Source of the DNA: Aquificaceae bacterium
GTDB taxonomy: Bacteria; Aquificota; Aquificia; Aquificales; Aquificaceae
NCBI GenBank assembly: GCA_015490105.1
Contig: WFYK01000204.1
Span: 1-21,447 of the forward strand
Length of the DNA stretch: 21,447 nt
Reading direction: 5' to 3'
Shown: piece after piece, positions 5,946 through 13,048 of the stretch
Layout: the number at the start of each line of letters is the position of its first letter
Position numbering within the stretch: the first letter of the stretch is position 1
The notes under the pieces: generated by a model
Told to the model about the DNA's origin: nothing
The model's input: only the letters and a program-made list of their open reading frames with translations
Databases searched by the model: none
Made by a program: the position numbers and the translations under genes

Positions 5946-8900
5946 GGGCGTATATAGAGAAGTTAGTAGTCGAGGGTTTTAAATCTTACGGAAAGGAGAG
6001 GAAGGAAATCCCCTTGGGACCGGGCTTTACCGCCATAGTGGGGCCTAACGGATCCGGAAAATCCAACATAGGTGATGCCATATCCTTTGCCTTAGGTATC
6101 GCTACTACAAAAACACTCAGGGCTAAAAACCTCTCTTATCTTATTTTCTCAAAAGAAAACGACAGTGCTTCCCATGCCTACGTGGAGGTTCACTTCAGAA
6201 ATTCAGGAGCCTTTCCTATCCCCGACGATAAGGTAGTTATCTCGCGCAAGGTTACCCGTGATGGCAGAAGCACCTTTAAGGTAAACGGGACTACCGTAAG
6301 AGAGAGGGATTTAAAAGACTTCCTTGCCAAAGCGGGTATATACGAAAATGGCTACAACGTTGTCCTACAAGGGGACATAGTCAAGTTTTTGAAGATGACA
6401 CCTGTAGAAAGGCGGAAAGTTATAGAAGATATAGCGGGTATAAGCGAATACGAAGCAAAGAAAGAAAAAGCCCAAAGGGATCTAATAGAAGTAGACATAA
6501 AAATAGGTGAGCTCAAACTCCTTTTGGAAGAAATAAAAGGTCAGCTTGAAAAACTAAAACAGGATAAAGAAAAACTCCAGCGCTACAGAAATTTAAAGGA
6601 AAAACAAAGGGAGTTGCAGATAAAAATACTTTCTAAAGAAGCTAAAAAGTTTCTTTCGGAAAAAGAAAAGCTTGAAGAACAGGTAAGAGATCTTAAGGAC
6701 AAGTTGGAAAAAGTCAGAGAGGAAATAAAAGTAAAGGAAGAGGACCTTCGTCAAGCTGAAGAGAAACTAAAGCAAGTAAATGATGAGATAATGCCCTTCA
6801 GGGAGAGGATAGGAAAGGTTTCTTCCGACCTCGAACATGTGAATGAATCCTTGGAAAGAATAGAAAAGGAAAGGTTTAGGTTAGAGGAGGAAAAGCAAAG
6901 GTCTTTGAGACAGCTTGAATACCTAAGAAAAGATCTTAAACTTTTGCAGGAAGAACTAAAAGGGCTTCACGGGGAACTTAAAAGCAAAGAAAGAGAGGTA
7001 GAAGCTGCGAAAAATGTAGAGGAGACCTTGTATGCGGAGCTGAAAACCCTTGACGACAAGCTAAAGGTCTCTATGGAAGAAGCTCAAAAGGTCGAAGAGA
7101 AGGAAAGGAAATTAAAAGAACATATCGAAAAGCTAAAAGCGGAAGAATCTGCAATACGTATAAGGCTAAAAGAGATAGAACTTAAAGTGCAAAAAACCTT
7201 GGAAGACATTAAAAAGCTAAAAACTGAAAAAGAGGAGTTCATAGCCTTTTTGGAAAACTCTTCAGAAGAACTCGATAAGATAAGACGGTTGAAAGCAGTG
7301 GAAGAGAGTGCTTTGAAACAAAGTAAGGAATACCTCAAAGAACTTGAAAATAAGCTGTCCAAGATCCGTGAGGCTTTAGAGGAAATTATAAAGTCAAAAG
7401 CCTATGTAGAGAGCAAGCTGGCAAGCTTAGAACCGGTCACGGATATCTTCGAAGACATAGAAGGTGTATACGGGACGGTGGGAGATCTCATTTCGGTAAA
7501 AGATCCTCAGCATATGAAGGCGGTGGAGGTAGCGGGCGGTGCAAGGCTCAGGTATGTAGTGGTTGAAGATGAAGAGGTGGCAAGAAAATGTATCCAACTG
7601 CTGAAGGAGAGAGGACTCGGAAGGATGAGCTTTATTCCCCTTTCGAAGATAAGGGCGGATCTGAGACTCCCCCCTTATCCCAGGACCAAGGGAGCGGTTG
7701 ACTTTGCGGTGAAGCTAATAGACTACGATCCCAAGTTTGAAAGGGCGATAGCCTTCGTTTTCGGCGATACACTTGTGGTAGAAGACTTCGACTCTGCAAA
7801 AAGGATAGGTATAGGAACTTACAGGATGGTAACCCTTGAAGGAGAGGTTTTTGAAAAGAGCGGGGTAATAAGCGGGGGATCTCATAAAGGAAGTGGCGAT
7901 CTCGGAAGGAAAGCTTACGAAGAGGAACTGCAAAAACTCCATCAAGAGGAAGAAAAGCTGAGGAACGAAGAACAAGAGATTTCCTTGAAGATGAAAGCTC
8001 TAAGGAGTGAAATAGCTGAGAAGGAAGGGGTTTTAAAGGTGCTGGAGAAAAAGTTCTCGGACATAGAAAAGACCGCACGCGGGGGTGAGGAGAAGATAAA
8101 GGACTACGAACAAAGGATCGCAAAAGCGGAAGAGTATATAAATATCTTGAAAGAGGAAGAGGAAACGTTAAAACGCAAGCTTTCTCAAATAAAAGAAGAC
8201 CTTTCTTACTCGGAAGATAAACTTAAAAATTTAACCTTAAAACGCCAGGACATAATAAACTACTATCGAGAATCTGGGATAGAAGAAAAGCGTCTCGAAT
8301 ACGAAAGGGCCAAGAGAAAAACCCAGCGACTTTCCGAGGATCTTCAGCAGATCAAACTTGCTCTAAAGGATAAGGAGAACCAAATAAAGAACTTGGAAGA
8401 GGAGATAAACCGTATAGAGATTGCTCTTGAACAAATTGAGGAAAAAGAGAAAGAACTCAAAGTTCAAGAAGAGAGCCTTATGCAAAAACGTAAAGAGCTT
8501 GAAGACAAGATAAAGGATATAGAAGCCAGTGTATACAATCTATACAAGGAAAGGGATGCTTTAGAAGAAAAAGTCAAGGGGCTTCAAGCTAACTTGGGTA
8601 GGCTAAGGTTCAAGGAAGAGGATCTAAGGTCCGACCTCGAGAGCCTTAATTCTCAGGTTGCAAAGGTGACTCAGAAGCTCGAAGATTTGACTCAAAGATT
8701 AAAAGATCTTGGTTTTCAGGGAGAACCCCTTGAGGTTAAGGAAAGCTCTTCAAAGCTCAAGGGGGATCTTGCTAAGGTGGAGTCTGAACTCCAGGCTTTA
8801 GGGAGTGTAAACCTAAGAGCTGACCTTGATTATGAAGAGGAGCTTGCAAGATACAAAGACTATGAGGAAAAGTATGAGAGACTTCAAGAGGAAAGGAGAG

Positions 8901-9424
8901 CTATAAAGGAAATGATAGAGGAAATAGAAACCAAGAAGCTCAAAACCTTCATGGAGGCTTACGAAAACATAAATAGGAACCTTAAAAAGATCTTCTCCTT
9001 CCTCTCGCCCGGAGGAAAGGCACAGATGTTCATTGAAAATGAATACGATCCCTTCTCGGGGGGTATAAACCTTGTGGTTAAACCCAGAGGCAAAGACGTC
9101 CAGTATCTGGAAGCTATGTCCGGAGGGGAAAAAACCCTTGCAGCACTTGCGTTGATATTCGCTATTCAAGAATATAAGCCCTCTCCCTTTTACTACTTTG
9201 ACGAGGTCGACGCTCACTTGGATGAAGCCAACGCCAGAAGGGTAGGAGAACTGATAAGGGAGAAATCTAAAGAAGCTCAGTTCATAGTGGTTACCTTAAG
9301 GGAGGTTTTGGCTACCTTCGCGGATAAACTCATCGGTGTCTCCGCCCGCGGTGGGGTTTCACGTGTGTTCCCAGTGGAAAATATCTCTAACTTCCTAAGA
9401 GAGGTAAAAGAGCAGGCTTCATGA
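5942..9424 (+). CDS. smc: Chromosome segregation ATPase Smc, archaeal type
   Basis: SMC condensin ATPase that organises and segregates the chromosome, normally with ScpA/ScpB. The protein is 1160 aa. The Walker A GPNGSGKS is at 34-41 and the N-lobe motif ends in QGDIVKFLKM. Long coiled coils span about 165-495 and 660-1000. The hinge is at about 497-656, with its Gly-rich end (SGVISGGSH). The ABC signature MSGGEKT is at about 1059 and the Walker B/D-loop YFDEVDAHLDEAN at about 1085. The head resembles archaeal SMCs (KGFKSYG-like, NIGDAI, ENGYNVVLQGDI, KMTPVERRKVIEDIAGISEY) rather than the usual bacterial form (KSFAD, QGRVEEIL, EEAAGVLKY). It has a strong AGGGGGAGG Shine-Dalgarno and ATGA overlaps on both sides. 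scpA/scpB are not in this window. Confidence 0.97.
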   Translation: MRAYIEKLVVEGFKSYGKERKEIPLGPGFTAIVGPNGSGKSNIGDAISFALGIATTKTLRAKNLSYLIFSKENDSASHAYVEVHFRNSGAFPIPDDKVVISRKVTRDGRSTFKVNGTTVRERDLKDFLAKAGIYENGYNVVLQGDIVKFLKMTPVERRKVIEDIAGISEYEAKKEKAQRDLIEVDIKIGELKLLLEEIKGQLEKLKQDKEKLQRYRNLKEKQRELQIKILSKEAKKFLSEKEKLEEQVRDLKDKLEKVREEIKVKEEDLRQAEEKLKQVNDEIMPFRERIGKVSSDLEHVNESLERIEKERFRLEEEKQRSLRQLEYLRKDLKLLQEELKGLHGELKSKEREVEAAKNVEETLYAELKTLDDKLKVSMEEAQKVEEKERKLKEHIEKLKAEESAIRIRLKEIELKVQKTLEDIKKLKTEKEEFIAFLENSSEELDKIRRLKAVEESALKQSKEYLKELENKLSKIREALEEIIKSKAYVESKLASLEPVTDIFEDIEGVYGTVGDLISVKDPQHMKAVEVAGGARLRYVVVEDEEVARKCIQLLKERGLGRMSFIPLSKIRADLRLPPYPRTKGAVDFAVKLIDYDPKFERAIAFVFGDTLVVEDFDSAKRIGIGTYRMVTLEGEVFEKSGVISGGSHKGSGDLGRKAYEEELQKLHQEEEKLRNEEQEISLKMKALRSEIAEKEGVLKVLEKKFSDIEKTARGGEEKIKDYEQRIAKAEEYINILKEEEETLKRKLSQIKEDLSYSEDKLKNLTLKRQDIINYYRESGIEEKRLEYERAKRKTQRLSEDLQQIKLALKDKENQIKNLEEEINRIEIALEQIEEKEKELKVQEESLMQKRKELEDKIKDIEASVYNLYKERDALEEKVKGLQANLGRLRFKEEDLRSDLESLNSQVAKVTQKLEDLTQRLKDLGFQGEPLEVKESSSKLKGDLAKVESELQALGSVNLRADLDYEEELARYKDYEEKYERLQEERRAIKEMIEEIETKKLKTFMEAYENINRNLKKIFSFLSPGGKAQMFIENEYDPFSGGINLVVKPRGKDVQYLEAMSGGEKTLAALALIFAIQEYKPSPFYYFDEVDAHLDEANARRVGELIREKSKEAQFIVVTLREVLATFADKLIGVSARGGVSRVFPVENISNFLREVKEQAS

Positions 9425-10611
9425 GGATAATTCTATTTTCTGGAAAAGGTGGTGTAGGTAAAACTACCGTTTCCGCATCAACCGGCTACAGACTTTCTAA
9501 ACTCGGCTATAAAACTATAGTGGTTTCCTTAGATCCTGCGCACTCCCTTGCGGATGCCTTCGACCTTTCGGAAGAGGAAAGGGCCAAAGCTAAGGGGCTT
9601 CCGATAAAGATTTCAGAAAACCTATACATTCAAGAGATCGATGTTCAAGAGGAGGTAGACCGCTACTGGGGTGATGTTTACAGGTTTTTGGAAATTCTCT
9701 TTAACACAACCGGCTTAGATGAGGTTGTCTCTCAGGAGCTTGCCATTTTACCCGGAATGGAGGAGGTGACGAGTTTACTTTACGTGAACAAATACTACAA
9801 GGAGAAGGAGTTTGATGTTCTGATTTTAGATCTTCCCCCTACGGGCGAGTCACTGCGTTTTGTTTCTATGCCTACCGTTTTAAAGTGGTATATGAAAAAG
9901 ATCTTCAAAACGGAACGTCTCGTTATGAAGGTTGCACGCCCCGTAGTTGGCAGGATATCGGACGTTCCCCTTCCCGATGAAAATTACTTTAAGGCCCTTG
10001 AAAACTTTTACGAGAAACTAAAAGGGGTGGACGAGATTCTTATAGATCCTGAGGTTACTTCTGTCAGGATAGTGGCCAATCCTGAAAAGATGGTTATAAA
10101 AGAGTCTCAAAGGGCTTTTATGTATTTTAACCTGTTCGGTGTAAACGTAGATGCGGTTATAGTAAACAAGGTTCTAAAGTTAGAAGAAAAGGATTGTCCC
10201 TTTTTAAAAAGGTGGATAGATTCTCAAAGGAGATACCTCGAAGACATAAAAGCCATGTTTTCACCCGTGCCTATGTTTGAGGTTCCTATGCTCGATGAGG
10301 AGGTTTTCGGGCAGGAAAGACTTTCCTACCTTGCTGATCTCATCTACGGAGACCGAGATCCCGCTGAGGTTTTCTTCAAGGAAAAACCATATGAATTTAT
10401 CCCTCAGGAACAGGGTTATCTTCTCAAGATCAGGGCCCCCTTTCTCTCTAAGGAACGTGTGGATCTGTTGAAGGGAGAGGAAGAGATAATCGTTAGGGTA
10501 GGAAACTTCAAGAGCCACATACTCCTTCCCAGACGTTTAAGGAACATGGAACCTACCGGTGCTAAGATAAGAGAGGGCTATATCTATATCAATCTTGTTT
10601 CAGAGAATTGA
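9421..10611 (+). CDS. ArsA/Get3-family ATPase with HSP20-like C-terminal domain
   Basis: Cytosolic dimeric P-loop ATPase of the ArsA/Get3 class, which pumps arsenite with ArsB or carries tail-anchored membrane proteins. The 396 aa show the deviant Walker A SGKGGVGKTT (residues 7-16, with the intermolecular-contact lysine K9). Switch I is DPAHSLADAF (38-47) and switch II is LDLPPTGESLRF (136-147). A C-terminal beta-rich segment (about 320-396, ...LLKIRAPFLSKERVDL...) resembles the ArsA HSP20/alpha-crystallin domain. In the segment where Get3 has a Cys-x-x-Cys zinc pair, only one Cys is present (KDCPFLKRW). It is a single ATPase domain, not the tandem ArsA, and no arsB or arsR is nearby, so arsenic transport is unlikely. 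ATGA overlap couples it to smc. Its end overlaps the convergent gene by 23 bp. Confidence 0.92.
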   Translation: MRIILFSGKGGVGKTTVSASTGYRLSKLGYKTIVVSLDPAHSLADAFDLSEEERAKAKGLPIKISENLYIQEIDVQEEVDRYWGDVYRFLEILFNTTGLDEVVSQELAILPGMEEVTSLLYVNKYYKEKEFDVLILDLPPTGESLRFVSMPTVLKWYMKKIFKTERLVMKVARPVVGRISDVPLPDENYFKALENFYEKLKGVDEILIDPEVTSVRIVANPEKMVIKESQRAFMYFNLFGVNVDAVIVNKVLKLEEKDCPFLKRWIDSQRRYLEDIKAMFSPVPMFEVPMLDEEVFGQERLSYLADLIYGDRDPAEVFFKEKPYEFIPQEQGYLLKIRAPFLSKERVDLLKGEEEIIVRVGNFKSHILLPRRLRNMEPTGAKIREGYIYINLVSEN

Positions 10612-11335
10612 GGATCTCTCTGAATACCTTGGGGTCTCCGCGCACTTCCTTGAGGTAGACCCAAACACTTCCTATGTTGAAGGAAAGTTTGAGAAGGACA
10701 GGTATAAGATTTTCTTTCTCGTTCCATACGATCCACTCACCTTTAGGCCTTAAAAAACCCTTGGTTTTTATGTTAGGAAAAATAGAGGTTTTCCAAGTGT
10801 CATAGACCTTAGTGTATACCTCTACCTTTTCGCTCCCGGTAGTCTTGAACATAGATCTGTTGAGTTTTCCTTCATAAAAGATCGTTATTGTCTTCTCTTC
10901 AAAAGAGGGAATAGAAGCGTAAAAGACCAAAGAGGCGGAAAAAGGATCGTAAGCTCTACTTTTGAGGGTGATCGTTCCCTCCTTCAATCTATTTTTTTTA
11001 GGCCTGTAGAGACGGAAGTAAACTTTGGAATCTTTAAACACGTAAAGGTGTTCCCTGTGAAAGTCCCCTTCCCTTTGAAAGAGCCAAAACCTCTTGGGTC
11101 TTCCCTTTTCTATCAGAACTTCTCCCTCGCTGTTTACAGGCTTTACAAGTCTTCCTACCACTATGGTCTTTGCCCAAGAACGGAGTCTTACTTTAGAGTT
11201 TTCATAGAGACTGTATGTAGAGCAACTTTCCGCTACGGGCAGAAACCAGAAGAATATCTGATAGCAGAGGGTAAGGTCTTTGGACCAGAGGAAGGAAAAG
11301 GAAATTAACAGAAAAACTTTAAGCCTGAGCAACAC
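10589..11335 (-). CDS. Secreted DUF3108-like protein of unknown function
   Basis: Predicted 248-aa exported protein. It begins with a hydrophobic signal sequence (MLLRLKVFLLISFSFLWS). The rest is beta-rich and charged. Patterns such as YDPFSASLVFYAS and, near the end, GFLRPKGEWIVWNEKENLIP followed by VWVYLKEV match the general look of DUF3108 proteins. These have a D-P-x-S-A motif and a closing 'W...D...iPv...G.v...L' strand pair; their function is unknown. Assignment is by eye and moderate. The start is GTG at 11333-11335, preceded by GGGAGGTAGG inside comF, and the two genes overlap by 17 bp, so they are one transcript. It is convergent with the ArsA-type gene, with 23 bp of shared 3' ends. 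Confidence 0.65.
   Translation of the reverse strand: MLLRLKVFLLISFSFLWSKDLTLCYQIFFWFLPVAESCSTYSLYENSKVRLRSWAKTIVVGRLVKPVNSEGEVLIEKGRPKRFWLFQREGDFHREHLYVFKDSKVYFRLYRPKKNRLKEGTITLKSRAYDPFSASLVFYASIPSFEEKTITIFYEGKLNRSMFKTTGSEKVEVYTKVYDTWKTSIFPNIKTKGFLRPKGEWIVWNEKENLIPVLLKLSFNIGSVWVYLKEVRGDPKVFREILNSLKQD
10601..10622. other. Small hairpin at convergent stop-codon overlap
   Basis: CAGAGA (10601-10606) pairs with TCTCTG (10617-10622) around a 10-nt loop, spanning the end of the ArsA-like gene and the last codons of the DUF3108-like gene. There is no following T-run on either strand, so it is not a classical intrinsic terminator. It is the only structure I see where transcription from both sides should stop. 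Confidence 0.25.
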
Positions 11336-11972
11336 AGTAAAGTCCTACCTCCCTTGCACCCGCTTCCATGAGGGTGCTCGCTACAACGGATGCGGTGGTT
11401 CCTGTGGTAAGAATGTCGTCAAAAATCAGAATTCTTTTCCCTTCGATTAGGTCTAAGAATTTACTTTTGACCTTAAAAGCATCCTTCAAAAGCTTTTTTC
11501 TTTCTTCTACCCCCTTTTGAGCGAGAGGCTTGGAATGTTTTACCCTTACGAGAACCTCTTGAAAGTCTACCTTAGCACCTTTCAATATTTCCACGTTATG
11601 ATCGAAACCCCTGACCCACCATCTTCTGATATGTATGGGAACAGGTGTTACTATATCGGGGGAGAAGTTTTCAATAAAGGTTTTCAGGTGTTTTGATATC
11701 TTTTCACCTAAGGCGTGCGCTAAGGGCTTGATCCCTTCAAACTTTATAAGTCTAATTGCCTCCTTTACAACCCCTTCGTAGGGAGCAAATACTCCCACCT
11801 GTGAGATCCACTGAGGTCTTTCCCTTTCTAAAAGGGCTATCGCTTTTATCTCAGAAAGACAGTTTTCACAGAGGAAACCTTGATCGGATGGTTTGAAGGC
11901 CAATCCGCAACAAACACACGATCTTTCGGAGATAAAAAGAAGATCTACCAGCTTTCCCAAAACTACCTTCAC
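11319..11972 (-). CDS. comF: ComF family phosphoribosyltransferase-like protein
   Basis: ComF/GntX family protein, 217 aa; ComF acts in the cytosol in natural transformation (DNA uptake) in competent bacteria. An N-terminal zinc-ribbon has two Cys pairs (C19/C22 in CVCC, C35/C38 in CENC). TPVPIHIRRWWVRGFDHN follows, corresponding to the family VP-x-P...RGFNQ motif. Near the C terminus is the PRPP-binding loop ILIFDDILTTGTTASV. The true PRPP-dependent activity of the family is uncertain. The start is GTG at 11970-11972, giving a natural N terminus. No Shine-Dalgarno precedes it, but an AT-rich -10-like TATAAAAT lies 5-12 nt upstream, so a near-leaderless transcript is possible. It is divergent from flhB and followed by an overlapping DUF3108-like gene. 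Confidence 0.9.
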   Translation of the reverse strand: MKVVLGKLVDLLFISERSCVCCGLAFKPSDQGFLCENCLSEIKAIALLERERPQWISQVGVFAPYEGVVKEAIRLIKFEGIKPLAHALGEKISKHLKTFIENFSPDIVTPVPIHIRRWWVRGFDHNVEILKGAKVDFQEVLVRVKHSKPLAQKGVEERKKLLKDAFKVKSKFLDLIEGKRILIFDDILTTGTTASVVASTLMEAGAREVGLYCVAQA

Positions 11973-11992
11973 AAAAAATGTATTTTATAAGT
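11973..11992. promoter_or_regulatory. 20-bp divergent gap comF/flhB with two-way -10-like box
   Basis: The core TATTTTATA (11981-11989) reads as TATAAAATA on the other strand. On the plus strand TATTTT (11981-11986) would place transcription start at about the A of the flhB ATG (11993). On the minus strand TATAAA/TAAAAT places it a few bases before the comF GTG. No Shine-Dalgarno is present for either gene. No clear -35 is seen. Promoter function is inferred. Confidence 0.45.
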
Positions 11993-13048
11993 ATGGCTCA
12001 GGAAAATAAGACAGAAAAGGCAACACCTTATCGACGGCAAAAACTCCGAAGGGAGGGAAACGTTGCTAAAAGCGTAGAAGTAGTTACCTCCTTGACTGTT
12101 TTGATATCCTCCCTCGTTCTGTTTTTTACGGGTGCTATGCTCTTTAAGGAGATAGTTTCCTTTCTGATGGCTGTGGCAGGGCTGAGGCCCGCGGATTTTA
12201 GCACCCTTTCGGGTAGTGCTATAAGGGAATCTTTTTCTAATGTAGTCAAGATCCTTATCCCATTCTTTGTTGTTACTTTAATAGTCGTCATCGGAGCTCA
12301 TGTGGCACAGTTTGGCTTTATATTCACCTTAAAACCCCTTCAGTTTAAGTGGGAACGCCTCAATCCCGTTGAAGGATTTAAGCGTATGTTTTCTCTATCT
12401 ACCCTATTTGAACTGGCCAAAAATACCCTCAAAGCTGTTCTGCTCATGGGCATAGCCCTGTTTATCCTGAAAGGAAGTATAGATTTGATCGTCGGATCCT
12501 CTCAGATGCCCATATCCCACGGCTTGGAGTTTTTAATCGATACGGTAATTAAGGTCATCATCGCCTTAGCGGTTATTGCTTTCTTGATAGCCCTTTTGGA
12601 CTTTGCCTACAAGAGGTGGGAGTATGAAAGAAGGATAATGATGAGCAGGCAGGAGGTTAAAGAGGAGTTTAAACAACTTGAAGGAGATCCTCATGTAAAG
12701 GCTCGGATAAAGTCAAAGATGCGTGAGATGGCAAAAGGGAGGATGATGGCGGAGGTTCCGAAAGCAAGTGTTGTTATAACTAACCCTACCCACTTGGCCA
12801 TAGCTCTCAAGTATAATCCCGACGAGGATAGGGCTCCTAAGGTGGTAGCCAAGGGTAAAGGGACCGTGGCGGAAAGGATAGTAAAAATAGCCAAGGATCA
12901 CGATGTTCCCGTGATCCAAAAACCTGAACTCGCAAGGGCCTTATACCCTGCGGTAGATGTGGGTGACGCGATACCTCCCCAGTTTTACAGAGCGGTAGCG
13001 GAGGTAATAGCTTTCATTATGTTCAGGAGGAGGAAGACTTACGCTTGA
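11993..13048 (+). CDS. flhB: Flagellar type III export protein FlhB
   Basis: Inner-membrane component of the flagellar type III export gate that switches substrate from rod/hook to filament. The N terminus AQENKTEKATPYRR is the canonical FlhB start, so ATG 11993 (351 aa) is preferred over the in-frame ATG at 11978. Four membrane helices lie within the first two thirds. A basic cytoplasmic linker follows (RRIMMSRQEVKEEFKQLEGD). The autocleavage motif NPTH is at residues 264-267, followed by LAIALKYNPDEDRAPKVVAK and the conserved PELARALY. FlhB is favoured over SctU-type virulence homologues by its general sequence and because no secretion cluster is present. It stands alone without flhA or fliPQR, as in other dispersed flagellar gene sets. 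It overlaps the convergent nfeD gene by 26 bp. Confidence 0.95.
   Translation: MAQENKTEKATPYRRQKLRREGNVAKSVEVVTSLTVLISSLVLFFTGAMLFKEIVSFLMAVAGLRPADFSTLSGSAIRESFSNVVKILIPFFVVTLIVVIGAHVAQFGFIFTLKPLQFKWERLNPVEGFKRMFSLSTLFELAKNTLKAVLLMGIALFILKGSIDLIVGSSQMPISHGLEFLIDTVIKVIIALAVIAFLIALLDFAYKRWEYERRIMMSRQEVKEEFKQLEGDPHVKARIKSKMREMAKGRMMAEVPKASVVITNPTHLAIALKYNPDEDRAPKVVAKGKGTVAERIVKIAKDHDVPVIQKPELARALYPAVDVGDAIPPQFYRAVAEVIAFIMFRRRKTYA

Noticed and set aside
7632..8123. 163-aa minus-strand open frame inside smc
   Set aside because: Low-complexity Ser/Leu/Arg/Pro-rich composition, typical of the complement of the smc hinge and coiled-coil codons.
11978..11992. Earlier ATG for flhB
   Set aside because: Adds MYFIS before the conserved MAQENKTEKATP start, and its codons would use the AT-rich box as coding sequence; it remains possible if transcription starts upstream.
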